From an uncultured Granulicella sp. (GTDB lineage Bacteria > Acidobacteriota > Terriglobia > Terriglobales > Acidobacteriaceae), in contig CALMON010000215.1 in NCBI GenBank assembly GCA_937871785.1, positions 6,551-56,910 of the forward strand: a DNA stretch of 50,360 bases, written 5' to 3'. A program made the translations under genes and the position numbers. Within the stretch, counting starts at the first letter, position 1; each line of letters begins with the position of its first letter. Below the pieces are notes generated by a model. The model was given only the letters and a program-made list of their open reading frames with translations. It searched no databases and had not been told where the DNA came from. Below, in pieces: positions 1-8,816 of this stretch.

Positions 1-8
1 AATTCACT

Positions 9-2225
9 CTACGGCAGCGCAAACGCGATGAGCGAGTCCCCAACCGGCGTGCCAAACAGCCCATGGCCACCCGCCGCGATCACCACGTATTGCCGGCCGT
101 TCCAGGTGTAGCTCATCGGCGTCGACTGCGCCGGAACCGGCAGCGCGCCGCGCCACAGCTCCGCTCCCGTGGCGGCGTCGAAGGCGCGCAGCAGCGGCTC
201 TTCGGTGGCCGCCGTAAACACGAGCCCCGAGGCCGTCACCATGTCGCCGCCCAGGTTCACCGTGCCGGTCGGCAGGCTACCCTGGCCATGAACGTCGGCA
301 CGACGCACGTCGGCGCGCGTGCCCAGCGGCGCTTCAAACACCTTTTTGCCCGTGTTCAGGTTGATAGCCGAAACCGTTCCCCACGGCATCGGCGTGCACG
401 GCACATGACTCTTTGGCGAGGTAAACGGCGCGCGCAGCATGGTGTACGGCGTGCCCAGTTGTGGGCCGAACTCGGTGCCGAAGTGCTCCGCTTTGCGCGC
501 GACCTCCATAGCCTTGTAGCCCTTTTTGGCGTTGGTGCGCACAAGAAACAGCATCGCGCCACCCGCCAGCAGCACCACCAGCGCCGCGTAGCCTGCGCCG
601 GCCCCGCCCTTCCGTTCCTGCCCGCGCTGCCGCACCTGCGCCAGCAGCAGCAACAGCACCAGCGCCGCCGTTACCGCCGCGACGATGTACTGCTGGTGCG
701 ACTCCGCATAGGCCAGCACCGTTCCGGAGCGGCCCTTCCGCGGCGACAGCGTCACCACAAACCCATAGCGATTGGTGTTCGCGTACAGCACGCCACTGGC
801 GGGATCGAACGCCGCGCCGCCCCAGTTCACGCCGCCCAGGTTTCCCGGGTATTCCAACGAGCCGCGCAGCGACGGCGGCGTATACATGCCCTCGTACCGC
901 AGCCCGGCGAGCATCTTGCGGCAGGCGGCATTGTCCTCCGCGGACCCTCCCAGCATCGCGGCGGCATCCAGCGTGACAGGTGCCAGCGAGTCCACCTGCT
1001 CGAACGGCTGCGTCGGCGAGGTCGTTTCGCCCGCGACATCGGTTTGCGGCACCGCCCGCTCGTCGACCGGAAAAAGCGGCGCTCCCGTCAGGCGGTTCAG
1101 CACAAACAGCAGACCCTGCTTGGTCGTGATCGCGATCGCCGGGATAGACGCTTTGCCGTCCGGCCCGCGCCAGGTGAACAGCAGCGGCTCCGCCGCCACG
1201 TCGTAGTCCCACAGGTCATGGTGCGAGGTTTGAAACCCCCACACGCGCTGGCCGGAGCGCGCGTCGAGTGCGACGACGGAGTTCGCGTCACGGTCGTCGC
1301 CAGGGCGCAGGCCGCCGAAGAAATCCGGGCTCGGCGAACCCGTCGGCACAAACACGAGCCTGTGCTCCACGTCGGCGGAAAGCACGCTCCAGGCATTGGC
1401 CGCGCCCGTCCGCAGCGTCTGTCCGGCAGCCCACGGAATGGGGTCCCAGCCCCACACCTGCGCTCCGGTTTCGGCGTCATACCCGCGCACCACGCCGCTT
1501 TCCGTGTTCACCCGCTGGTTGTCGATAATGCCCGACCCCACGATGACCACGTTACGCACCACTGTCGGCGGCGAGGTGTTGTAGTACACGTCGCCGCTCG
1601 AAATGTCGATGCCATGCGTCAGGTCGACCTCGCCACCGCTACCGAAGCCCGCGCAGCGCTGCCCGTTTGCAGCGTCGAGCGCGATCAGGCGCGCGTCCAT
1701 GGTTGCGACAAAAATCCGAGCCGCACAGGGCCCCGGAAGTCCGCCCGAGATCCCGCGCCAGGTCGCCACACCGCGCGAGGTCAGCAGGCCGGCGTCGAGG
1801 TTGCGCTTCAGTTGCGGGTCGAACATCCAGTTCTGCCGCCCCGTCGCCGGATCAAGCGAGAACACCTCGTCGTACGGCGACGTCAGGTAAAGCGACGCGC
1901 CAAACAGCACCGGAGTCGCCTCAAACGAGGAGTTCGCGGCCCCCTTGCGACCCTTCGCAATCGCCCCTGTGTGGAACGTCCATGCCGGGGCGAGCTGCCC
2001 CACGTTGCCGCGCGTAATCTGCGTGGCGGCCGTATACCGCATGCCGCCGGGGTCTCCACCGTAGGTCGGCCAGCCGGCGGTTTGCGCGCCTGAAGCGGGA
2101 GGTTGCGTGCCGGTCGACGCAGTTTGGGCGGCGCTCACGCCGTACGTCCCCGCGACGCAAATTCCCGCGCAAAGAGTCGCGGCCACAGCCCGGAAAGCGA
2201 GACGAATCGGAAAAAGGGAACGCAT
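9..2225 (-). CDS. PQQ-dependent dehydrogenase (quinoprotein, glucose dehydrogenase-like) with inserted membrane hairpin
   Basis: A 738-residue protein with an N-terminal signal peptide (about residues 1-33, hydrophobic core then a small-residue cleavage region). The mature part opens with WPTYGGDPGGMRYTAATQI (about residue 52) and carries HHDLWDYD near residue 333; both are hallmarks of the eight-bladed quinoprotein propeller of membrane glucose/alcohol dehydrogenases, which oxidise sugars or alcohols in the periplasm using PQQ. No CxxCH haem motif is present, so electrons would go to quinone or a separate cytochrome. Unusually, two strongly hydrophobic segments (about residues 511-531 and 545-563) interrupt the propeller before its last blades; glucose dehydrogenases normally have their helices at the N terminus. 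The ATG start is supported by AAGGAGG six bases upstream. The substrate cannot be told from sequence. No PQQ biosynthesis genes are in the window. Confidence 0.85.
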   Translation of the reverse strand: MRSLFPIRLAFRAVAATLCAGICVAGTYGVSAAQTASTGTQPPASGAQTAGWPTYGGDPGGMRYTAATQITRGNVGQLAPAWTFHTGAIAKGRKGAANSSFEATPVLFGASLYLTSPYDEVFSLDPATGRQNWMFDPQLKRNLDAGLLTSRGVATWRGISGGLPGPCAARIFVATMDARLIALDAANGQRCAGFGSGGEVDLTHGIDISSGDVYYNTSPPTVVRNVVIVGSGIIDNQRVNTESGVVRGYDAETGAQVWGWDPIPWAAGQTLRTGAANAWSVLSADVEHRLVFVPTGSPSPDFFGGLRPGDDRDANSVVALDARSGQRVWGFQTSHHDLWDYDVAAEPLLFTWRGPDGKASIPAIAITTKQGLLFVLNRLTGAPLFPVDERAVPQTDVAGETTSPTQPFEQVDSLAPVTLDAAAMLGGSAEDNAACRKMLAGLRYEGMYTPPSLRGSLEYPGNLGGVNWGGAAFDPASGVLYANTNRYGFVVTLSPRKGRSGTVLAYAESHQQYIVAAVTAALVLLLLLAQVRQRGQERKGGAGAGYAALVVLLAGGAMLFLVRTNAKKGYKAMEVARKAEHFGTEFGPQLGTPYTMLRAPFTSPKSHVPCTPMPWGTVSAINLNTGKKVFEAPLGTRADVRRADVHGQGSLPTGTVNLGGDMVTASGLVFTAATEEPLLRAFDAATGAELWRGALPVPAQSTPMSYTWNGRQYVVIAAGGHGLFGTPVGDSLIAFALP

Positions 2226-2410
2226 AAGCCGCCTCCTTCCAGACTACCAGCGTGCCATAAAGCTTCGGCCTCTCCAGGCAAGGTGGCTTTCGTCCTATGC
2301 CGCGCGCGTATGTTCCCGTGCACCAGTCTGATCGCAATGATCCTCAAAGGAAGCGGGCGCCCCTTTCTTTAAGTCGACTAAGGCCACAAAGATACCCGTT
2401 GGTTGTGGCA

Positions 2411-2440
2411 GGAAATAGGGGCTTTCAGGCCCCTGCTTCC
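2411..2440 (-). terminator. Hairpin downstream of photolyase, possible weak terminator
   Basis: AGGGGC (2417-2422) and GCCCCT (2429-2434) form a 6-bp stem with a six-base loop, extended by GGAA/TTCC at the outer edges. It lies in the 341-bp gap between the end of the photolyase gene and the start of the PQQ dehydrogenase. There is no clear T-run on the minus strand, so the terminator role is inferred only from position. No confident promoter for the dehydrogenase gene was seen in this gap. Confidence 0.35.
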
Positions 2441-2539
2441 TCCCGAAACGCAGAGACGTTATGCAGTCTCCTCTGCCCTCCAGAGTCGATGGTCGTCCCT
2501 GAGTTATAAGCTCTTGGCCCTGAGTCTTGAAAGCGCTAA

Positions 2540-2560
2540 GCCCTGAGCCCTGAGCCCTGA
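2540..2560. repeat. Three tandem GCCCTGA heptamers
   Basis: GCCCTGA occurs three times in direct succession at 2540-2560, just outside the 3' end of the photolyase gene. A further GCCCTGA lies at about 2517. The period of seven is seen in the sequence; no function is proposed. Confidence 0.6.
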
Positions 2561-2566
2561 AACAAC

Positions 2567-4075
2567 CTACCCCCGCGTCATCTCCGGAAGCCCCTGCACC
2601 ATGTCCATATACGCCTTCGCGTCGAACTTCTTCGCGGTGCTTGCGCCGGACATATACCGCCGTTTGCCGAACACCGGCCGAGAGCCCCACGCGCGGTCAA
2701 ACTTGCCCAGCGCCGCCCACGCGCACCCCGAGTAACCGTTCGGGTCGCGGCCATCGAGAAAGTAGCGGTCGTTGAGCCAGATCATGATGTCGAGCGCGGT
2801 CGCCGCGTCCGGGGTCCATTCGACGATCTTTTTGCCCCAGTACATGCGCAGGAAATTATGCATCCAGCCGTGCCGCACCATCTGCATCTGCGCGGCGTTC
2901 CACAGCTCGTCGTAGGTTTTGCCCGCTTCCATCTGCTCGCGTGTGTAGAGCACGTCGCGGCGATCGCGGTCGTGCTCGGCAATGGTGGCGCGGGCCCAGT
3001 TGTCGGCACAGCCGGGGTTGTCGTAGTCCGGCTGGTAGCGCACAAAGTTGATGCTCAGCTCGCGCCACGCAATCAGCTCGTTGAAGTAGCTGTCGCGCGC
3101 GGGCTGCAGCCGCGGGTTGGCCTTGGCCGCGTTGTCCACCGCAAGCGCGATGGTCTGCGGGCCGATGTGGCCGTAATGCAGATACGGCGACATCGCGCTT
3201 GTGCCGTCGAGCTCCGGATGATTGCGCCGGCCCACGTAATCCGAAAGCATCTTGCCGGTAAACCGCTCCAGCCGCGCCATCGCTGCGTGGTGGCCGCCAT
3301 GCCAGGCGGACACCGGGCCGACGCTGCGGTCGAAATCCTTCCAGCCGGCGGTGATGTCGGCGTGGACGTCGTCGCGGCGCAGCCCCCGCGGCATCTTCCA
3401 GGCGACCTCCGCGTGGGGGTTGTCAAATGGCTGCAGGTATTCCGGCAGCGCACGGTACAGCCGTGGCCGAGCCACCCCGGCGCTGAACTGCGCCTTGCCC
3501 AGCAGCTTCGACGGCACCACCACGTCGGCGTCCACCGTCCAGAACGGGATGCGGAGCGACTCGGCGATCTGGACGCGCCAGCGCTCCGGCTCGCGCATCG
3601 GGTTCTCGTCGCCTACCACCATGGCGGCGTGCGCGTCGGCGAAGAACTCGAGGTGGTCGCAGTCCGGGGCGCGGCGCATGACAAAGCCGACACCCCGCGC
3701 GGCGCAATCTTCTTCAATATCCGGCAAGCCCTGGTTGAGAAACACGTAGTGGCGCAGGTTGGCGTGCGGAAAATTGCTGATCGCCGCAAAATACGCCACC
3801 ACCGGCAAGCCAAGCGCATTGCCGAGAGCGATGGCGCAGTCGAGCGCGTGGTTGTCGCGGCCGCGTTCGGCGCGCTGCATCCAGTACACGATGCACTTGC
3901 CCCCGGGGTCGGGCAGGCCGGCGCGGCGGACGCTCACGCGCGGGTTGGCGGCCAGTTCGCGCAGGGCTTTCGGGGTGGCCGGGTCGGCAATCAGATCTTC
4001 GGCCAGCCTGGCGTAAGCGGCATCTTTGGCCTGCTGGGCGGTAGGTTCGGTTTGGGGCTTCGTAGGGCGCGGCAT
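2567..4075 (-). CDS. phr: Class II deoxyribodipyrimidine photolyase (CPD photolyase)
   Basis: A 502-residue soluble flavoprotein expected to split cyclobutane pyrimidine dimers using blue light and FAD. Class II features are visible: an N-terminal Rossmann part with IVYWMQRAERGRDNHALD (about residues 63-80) and PHANLRHYVFLNQGLPDIEE, and a C-terminal FAD/DNA-binding part with WGKKIVEWTP (about residue 410) and NDRYFLDGRDPNGYSGCAW (about 430-448). Length is normal for the class. A charged N-terminal extension of some 20 residues precedes the fold. The gene diverges from the acetyltransferase gene, with 66 bp between the starts. No convincing Shine-Dalgarno precedes the ATG, so the start is less certain than the identity. 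Confidence 0.92.
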   Translation of the reverse strand: MPRPTKPQTEPTAQQAKDAAYARLAEDLIADPATPKALRELAANPRVSVRRAGLPDPGGKCIVYWMQRAERGRDNHALDCAIALGNALGLPVVAYFAAISNFPHANLRHYVFLNQGLPDIEEDCAARGVGFVMRRAPDCDHLEFFADAHAAMVVGDENPMREPERWRVQIAESLRIPFWTVDADVVVPSKLLGKAQFSAGVARPRLYRALPEYLQPFDNPHAEVAWKMPRGLRRDDVHADITAGWKDFDRSVGPVSAWHGGHHAAMARLERFTGKMLSDYVGRRNHPELDGTSAMSPYLHYGHIGPQTIALAVDNAAKANPRLQPARDSYFNELIAWRELSINFVRYQPDYDNPGCADNWARATIAEHDRDRRDVLYTREQMEAGKTYDELWNAAQMQMVRHGWMHNFLRMYWGKKIVEWTPDAATALDIMIWLNDRYFLDGRDPNGYSGCAWAALGKFDRAWGSRPVFGKRRYMSGASTAKKFDAKAYMDMVQGLPEMTRG

Positions 4076-4141
4076 AGATTCGATTCTGAGGCTATCCCGT
4101 CCTCAGCGGTTTCTCCTATGATCAAGGCAGGAGTCGGAGCG

Positions 4142-4777
4142 ATGTCTATCGAAGCTGTAAACACTGTAGCCACAAACTCCGACAGGACGGAAAGCCCACC
4201 GAAACAGCCCTTTCAGCAGTTCGGCGCGGAACCTGTGGCCGAAGCCGTCAGGCTGCGGCGAGCGACCGCCGCCGATGCAAAAACTCTCGGCGTCGTAGGC
4301 GCGGCGACGTTTCTCGAAGCCTTTACTTGGGCATTGCCCGGAGCGGATATGGTCGACTTCGTCACCCGGCACCACACCGAAGCGGCCTACGCGGCGTACC
4401 TCCTGCAGCCGGACACGCGCATTACGCTGGCGGTCACGGGAAACGACGCGCCGGTCGGCTACGCCATGGTTTGTGCCCCCGACTTTCCGAGTTTCGACGT
4501 GCTGCCATCGGATACCGAGTTGAAGCGAATCTACCTGTTCTCGCGCTTTCGCCGCGGTAACGGCGCGCCCGGACCGGGAAACGCGCAACGCCTGATGAAC
4601 GCCGCGCTCGCCGACGCCCGCGCGCTCGGCCGCACGCGCCTTCTGCTCGGCACCCACGCCGGCAACGAGCGCGCCATTCGCTTCTACCTTCGTAACGGGT
4701 TCACGCAGGTCGGCCGCCGGACGTTTGTCGTCGGCGAGCAGGTGTGCGAAGACTTCATCTTTGGGCGGCCGCTATGA
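4142..4777 (+). CDS. GNAT-family N-acetyltransferase
   Basis: A 211-residue protein with a GNAT fold in its C-terminal 170 residues. The region around RRGNGAPGPGNAQRLMNAA resembles the R/Q-x-x-G-x-G/A acetyl-CoA pyrophosphate loop, followed by GTHAGNERAIRFYLRNGFTQVG, the usual motif B with the conserved N and Y. It should transfer an acetyl group from acetyl-CoA to an amine; the substrate is unknown. The start at 4142 is chosen because AGGAG lies eight bases upstream; an in-frame ATG at 4118 lacks such a site. The first 35 residues look disordered. Its stop codon overlaps the start of the next gene (ATGA), so the two are probably co-translated. Confidence 0.8.
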   Translation: MSIEAVNTVATNSDRTESPPKQPFQQFGAEPVAEAVRLRRATAADAKTLGVVGAATFLEAFTWALPGADMVDFVTRHHTEAAYAAYLLQPDTRITLAVTGNDAPVGYAMVCAPDFPSFDVLPSDTELKRIYLFSRFRRGNGAPGPGNAQRLMNAALADARALGRTRLLLGTHAGNERAIRFYLRNGFTQVGRRTFVVGEQVCEDFIFGRPL

Positions 4778-5109
4778 AGCTTGTGTCTTCCGGCGTTCGC
4801 GGCATGGGCACGCGCAAGAGCCGTCAAGCACCCACCCTTGTTCCCGGAACGAAGAATGTTCACGCTCAACTGCTCGTTGCCGCCACCGGCATGCCTTCGA
4901 CAAGCATGGAAGGCCAGCGCATCTATCGGATGCGCTGCTGCCGGGCTGCCTGCGCCGACACCGCCGCCGGGGCCAGGGGTGTACCTGACGCCGAGTGCGG
5001 CTTCGAGTACGGCGCCAACGGCACCGACGTCCACCTGCGTCGCTGCCCGAAGTGCCAGGCAGGCGCTCCCGGCGAGCCCCTGCCCGAACGCCCGTCGATG
5101 CTCTTCTGA
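4774..5109 (+). CDS. Small Cys-rich, zinc-ribbon-like protein
   Basis: A 111-residue protein whose ATG overlaps the stop of the acetyltransferase gene, suggesting translational coupling. The C-terminal half has six cysteines (RCCRAAC, ECGFEYG, RRCPKC) ending in RRCPKCQAGAPGEPLP, which resembles a short zinc ribbon or rubredoxin-like knuckle. The first expected CxxC is degenerate, since only the second Cys of that pair is present. The N-terminal 40 residues look unstructured; an internal ATG at 4891 would give a shorter 72-residue form matching only the Cys-rich part. I do not recognise a specific function. Opposite-strand reading frames of similar length exist here, so this call rests on the Cys pattern and the ATGA overlap. 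Confidence 0.5.
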   Translation: MKLVSSGVRGMGTRKSRQAPTLVPGTKNVHAQLLVAATGMPSTSMEGQRIYRMRCCRAACADTAAGARGVPDAECGFEYGANGTDVHLRRCPKCQAGAPGEPLPERPSMLF

Positions 5110-5156
5110 GAGCCCGATACGCGCGCCGGCATCTGAAAACCGCGCTCTACGCTCAA

Positions 5157-5184
5157 AGGAGAACCGCTCCAGAGCAAATCTCCT
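5157..5184. repeat. 28-bp imperfect palindrome in convergent intergenic region
   Basis: AGGAGA (5157-5162) pairs with TCTCCT (5179-5184), and inside it GCTC (5166-5169) pairs with GAGC (5172-5175). It lies between the ends of two convergent genes. The left part, GGAGAACCGCTC followed by c/t and AG, recurs at 13179-13193, again near the 3' end of a minus-strand gene, which hints at an interspersed element. A second imperfect hairpin (TGTTTT/AAAACA flanked by GGCG/GCC) lies at about 5211-5240. Confidence 0.5.
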
Positions 5185-5280
5185 GTTACCGTGAACCGGA
5201 AGATCGTGCGGCGCATGTTTTCTGGAGAAAAAACACGCCATGAAACCTTTGACTCGCTCTACACCAGCAGGAGATTGGCT

Positions 5281-8200
5281 CTAGAAGTTGTACTTCGCGC
5301 CGAACTGCACCGTGCGCTTCGGCCCGGCAGATGTGACCTGGCCGTATTGCGTGGAGGTGATGGCCGTCACGACGTTCGACAGGTTCGTGTGGTTGAAGGT
5401 GTTGAACGACTCGGCGCGAAGCTGGAAGTTCTGCCGTTCGCGAATGCGGATGTTCTTGTAGAAGCTGAGGTCGAAGTCCTCGTAGCCCGGCCCGATGATG
5501 TTGCCGATAGGCGCATTTCCAGCGCGGACCTGCGAAGCGGGGGTAGACACGAAGGCGCTCTTTGCGAACCACTGCGCGATCGTATGGGGCGCGCCGTTGT
5601 TGGGGTCGGCCACAACGTCGGGCCGCGGCCCGCCAGGTCCGGTCAGCAAGCCAAGGCCTCCCGGGTCGACTCCCGCCGTGGTGGCCGTGAGGTACTGCCC
5701 GGTGCCGAAGAACACAGCCCCATTGAACTGGTATCCGCCCAGAGCGTGGCCGAGCAGACCGTGCTGGTTGCGATAAAACGGCAGCGGATACACAAAGCTG
5801 GCGTTGAAAATCGCGCTGCGGTTGAAGGCCGTCGGACCGTACTCCGCGCGAAGGTTGGCGTTGTTCTGCGGTGTGCGGGCGTTTGTGAGCGCTTTTGAAA
5901 ATGTATAGTTCGCTGTAAAGATGGTGCCGTTCTTCAAGCGCTCGCGCAGCGACACCTGCAGGCTGTTGTAGTTGGAAACGAAGCCGTCGTAGCTCGTCGT
6001 AATGGCACTGTAGCCCGCGTAAGGGCGCAGCACGTTGAGCGACTGCGTATTGCCGGCGGTGACGCCACCCGGCGAAATACCGAGGAATTTGAAGGCGGGC
6101 GTGGCATAAGCCCCCGCAACCGGCTGGTTGCCGTCGATGTTCGCGTTCTGGTGCACGCCGTTGCTTCCGTAATACCCGACGTCCAGAACCAGACCCTGCC
6201 GAATGGCCTGCTGCAGGTCGAGGCTGTACGACTCGTTGTACGGCAGCTTGGCGTCTGTTTGCGACGCCTGCAGAACGTTCGGCGCGGCGGACAGGACAGG
6301 TACCCCGTTGCCCGGGTTATTGAACGATGGGTTCTGGATGGTGGCCGTAACGACGTTTGGCGCATCCTGGTTGGTCGCAAACTTGGCGGGATTTGCAATC
6401 TGCGCCAGGTAGTAGATGCCGAATCCGCCGCGCAGCGAGGTCGTCCCGTTGCCGTGGACGTCGTACGTGAAGCCGAACCGGGGAGCGAAATTGTCCTCGG
6501 GTGAGCTTTGCACACTCTGCCCGTAGGGCGAATTCAGCCCGCCCTGGATGATGCCGTTCAGAGGATCGTAGGCGTGCGGAGTCACGCCACCGGCGCAGGG
6601 CGCCGCGGTGCAGATGGCTCCGGTAGAGTCGATCGCCGGCGCATTGGCCGGATTGAAGACGCGCGGATCGAAGTTGAGCACGCGCGTAAACGGGTGGCCG
6701 GGCTGCGTCGCGCTGGTGGGCGAGACGTAGTAGGAGTAGCGGACGCCGAGAGACAGTGAAAGCCGGGCCGTGGCATGGAAGTCGTCCTGCACGTAGCCTT
6801 CGTAGAAGTCGGTTTCGTTGGCTCCGGCGGCATCTACGTTGGTCTGGGTAAAGCTGCTCGGTGAACCGACGAGGAAGTTCGCGAAGTTCTGCGCGAAGGC
6901 GGTCGACCCCGGATAGGCCGTCGCGTTGAAGACGAAATTACCCGCATTGGCGCCGGCGCCGTTGCCTCCGCCGCGCTGCAGCTCAATGTTGAAGCCGCCC
7001 TTGATGGTGTGCCGGCCGAGCGCGTTGGTGTTGTTGATAAAGATCTGCGACACCGGATTGCGCTCGTCGTACGGGCTGCTGACGACGTAGTTCGAGCCGC
7101 CCAACTGGAGGTGCGGAATCTGGTCGAGAGCGTTGACGTACGGAAGCTGAACCTGGACGTCGGGCGAGTTCGCCTTTTGCAGCAGACCGACACCCTTCAC
7201 TGTGATCCAGTTGGCGCGGGTCGCATAGCCGCCTTCGAACACGTGGTTTGCGCCGAGCACATAGGTGAAGTGACCGAGCCAGTTGGTCGACCCGTTAGTG
7301 ATGGCCGAGGTCGCTACGCCCGGGATCTGCGATGTTACCTGGAAGCCGTCCGGAGCGAGGTTGTGGAACGGGTCGTCCAGGTAGCGGAAGAAGACACTCA
7401 ATTTGCTGTTGAACTGGTGATCGATGCGGATGATCGTTTGCGTTTCGTTGTTGGTTCCGTTGACGTTGAAGATCAGGCCCTGCACGTCGGTCGGGCTGTT
7501 CGGCAGCGGCACGTGGTTGATGACGTCGGTCAGGTATTCCTGGGCCACCGGGTTGAAGGTATTTGGGGCGATCGACTTGGTGGGGTTGATGCAGTTGCCC
7601 TGCGAATACGCCGCGCAGATGGTCGCGGTAAAGTTGCCCTGGCGCTGGGCCGCGGTGGGGATGTTGCTGATGTTTTGCGGCGTTCCCGTTTCGCTGCGCA
7701 GGAACTGCTGGCCGAAGAAGAAGAAGGTCTTGCTGGCCCCGCGGCTCATCAGCCTGGGGATGTACACCGGGCCGCCGACGGCGTAGCCGTAGTCGTAGTA
7801 GCGGCTGAACGGAACCGCCACCCCGGAGGCCTTGTTGAACGGATCGTTCGCGTTGAAGATCTGCGAGCGGCCGAAGCCGAAGGCGGTGCCGTGAAAATTG
7901 CTTGTACCCGCCTTGGTCTGCACGCTGACGAATGCCGCGCCCGGACCGCCGAAATCCGCGCCGTACAGCGCGCGCTGCAGGTTGATTTCCTGGATGAAGT
8001 CGATGCCCGGGAAGACGACCGGCTGCTGGCCGGCGCGCTTCAGGGTGTCGGCGCCGTCGAGGAAGTAGCCGTTCGACGCGGTACCGTTGCCGTTGACCGA
8101 GAACTGCTGCGTATTGACCGCGCCTGTCGGACGGATGTTACCGCGGTCGTTGGTGCCGCCCGGGATGGTGCCGCTGATGCCGGGCTGGATGCTCAACAAC

Positions 8201-8724
8201 TGGATATAGTTACGGCTGCTGAGGGGCAGCTCCGTAATCTGCTCCGTATCGATCAGCGTGCTGGCGGCGGCGGAATCGAGCTGCGGTTGCAGGCTGCCGG
8301 CCGTCACCTCAATCTGCTGGTCCTCCGCACCCACAGCCAGAACGACCGGGACGGTGGACGGCTGACCGACGTGGACCTCGAGCCCGTCGACCGTGATCGT
8401 CTTGAACCCGGGAGCGGCGACCGTGACGGAGTACGTTCCGATGGTAAGCAGCGGCGCGGTGAACTGGCCGACAGAGTCGGTTTTGATCGTGCGCGATTTC
8501 AGCTTTTCATCGCTGTTGGTGATCGTCACCATGGCCTTCGGCACGACGGCCCCGGTCGCGTCGCGAACCCTTCCGTCGATTTCGCCGGTGAGGACCTGCG
8601 CGTGCGCCGAAGGCGAAACGAGGCCGGCCAGGCAAACACCAGCGGCCAGGCCGAGCGCCGGAATCGCCAGGCGCAGAGAAAGGGTGGAGGTGCGGGTGAA
8701 CTTCGTCATCGTTGTAACCTTCAT
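5281..8724 (-). CDS. Oar-like TonB-dependent outer-membrane receptor with carboxypeptidase-regulatory-like domain
   Basis: An outer-membrane beta-barrel protein of 1147 residues. After a signal peptide (about residues 1-43, ending SAHA) comes a CarboxypepD_reg-like domain (about 46-130, with GRVRDATGAVVPKAMVTITN), then a plug with LPLSSRNYIQLLSIQPGISG, then a long barrel ending in FGAKYNF with the terminal Phe expected of outer-membrane proteins. This Oar-type layout is expanded in Acidobacteria; ligands are mostly unknown. The start at 8724 has GGAG six bases upstream; a second ATG lies 15 bases further in. It follows the NHL/Ig gene by 92 bp on the same strand and is probably co-transcribed with it. 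No SusD-like partner is adjacent. Confidence 0.88.
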   Translation of the reverse strand: MKVTTMTKFTRTSTLSLRLAIPALGLAAGVCLAGLVSPSAHAQVLTGEIDGRVRDATGAVVPKAMVTITNSDEKLKSRTIKTDSVGQFTAPLLTIGTYSVTVAAPGFKTITVDGLEVHVGQPSTVPVVLAVGAEDQQIEVTAGSLQPQLDSAAASTLIDTEQITELPLSSRNYIQLLSIQPGISGTIPGGTNDRGNIRPTGAVNTQQFSVNGNGTASNGYFLDGADTLKRAGQQPVVFPGIDFIQEINLQRALYGADFGGPGAAFVSVQTKAGTSNFHGTAFGFGRSQIFNANDPFNKASGVAVPFSRYYDYGYAVGGPVYIPRLMSRGASKTFFFFGQQFLRSETGTPQNISNIPTAAQRQGNFTATICAAYSQGNCINPTKSIAPNTFNPVAQEYLTDVINHVPLPNSPTDVQGLIFNVNGTNNETQTIIRIDHQFNSKLSVFFRYLDDPFHNLAPDGFQVTSQIPGVATSAITNGSTNWLGHFTYVLGANHVFEGGYATRANWITVKGVGLLQKANSPDVQVQLPYVNALDQIPHLQLGGSNYVVSSPYDERNPVSQIFINNTNALGRHTIKGGFNIELQRGGGNGAGANAGNFVFNATAYPGSTAFAQNFANFLVGSPSSFTQTNVDAAGANETDFYEGYVQDDFHATARLSLSLGVRYSYYVSPTSATQPGHPFTRVLNFDPRVFNPANAPAIDSTGAICTAAPCAGGVTPHAYDPLNGIIQGGLNSPYGQSVQSSPEDNFAPRFGFTYDVHGNGTTSLRGGFGIYYLAQIANPAKFATNQDAPNVVTATIQNPSFNNPGNGVPVLSAAPNVLQASQTDAKLPYNESYSLDLQQAIRQGLVLDVGYYGSNGVHQNANIDGNQPVAGAYATPAFKFLGISPGGVTAGNTQSLNVLRPYAGYSAITTSYDGFVSNYNSLQVSLRERLKNGTIFTANYTFSKALTNARTPQNNANLRAEYGPTAFNRSAIFNASFVYPLPFYRNQHGLLGHALGGYQFNGAVFFGTGQYLTATTAGVDPGGLGLLTGPGGPRPDVVADPNNGAPHTIAQWFAKSAFVSTPASQVRAGNAPIGNIIGPGYEDFDLSFYKNIRIRERQNFQLRAESFNTFNHTNLSNVVTAITSTQYGQVTSAGPKRTVQFGAKYNF

Positions 8725-8776
8725 AACTTGCTCCACAGCTCTAAACAGCTCAAAGTATTGGCAGATCGCGCAGGGC

Positions 8777-8799
8777 TCGACCGGGGATAGCGCGGTCGA
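8777..8799 (-). other. Intercistronic hairpin between NHL/Ig gene and TonB receptor gene
   Basis: TCGACCG (8777-8783) and CGGTCGA (8793-8799) form a perfect 7-bp stem with a nine-base loop. There is no T-run on the minus strand, so it is more likely an RNA-processing, stability or attenuation element than a full terminator. Confidence 0.45.
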
Positions 8800-8816
8800 A
8801 CGTGCGCGCCACCCTC

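Noticed and set aside
2858-4141. Long plus-strand open frame upstream of and in frame with the acetyltransferase gene
   Set aside because: It runs antisense to the photolyase gene, has His/Arg/Val-rich composition with no motif, and the real start at 4142 has a good ribosome site.
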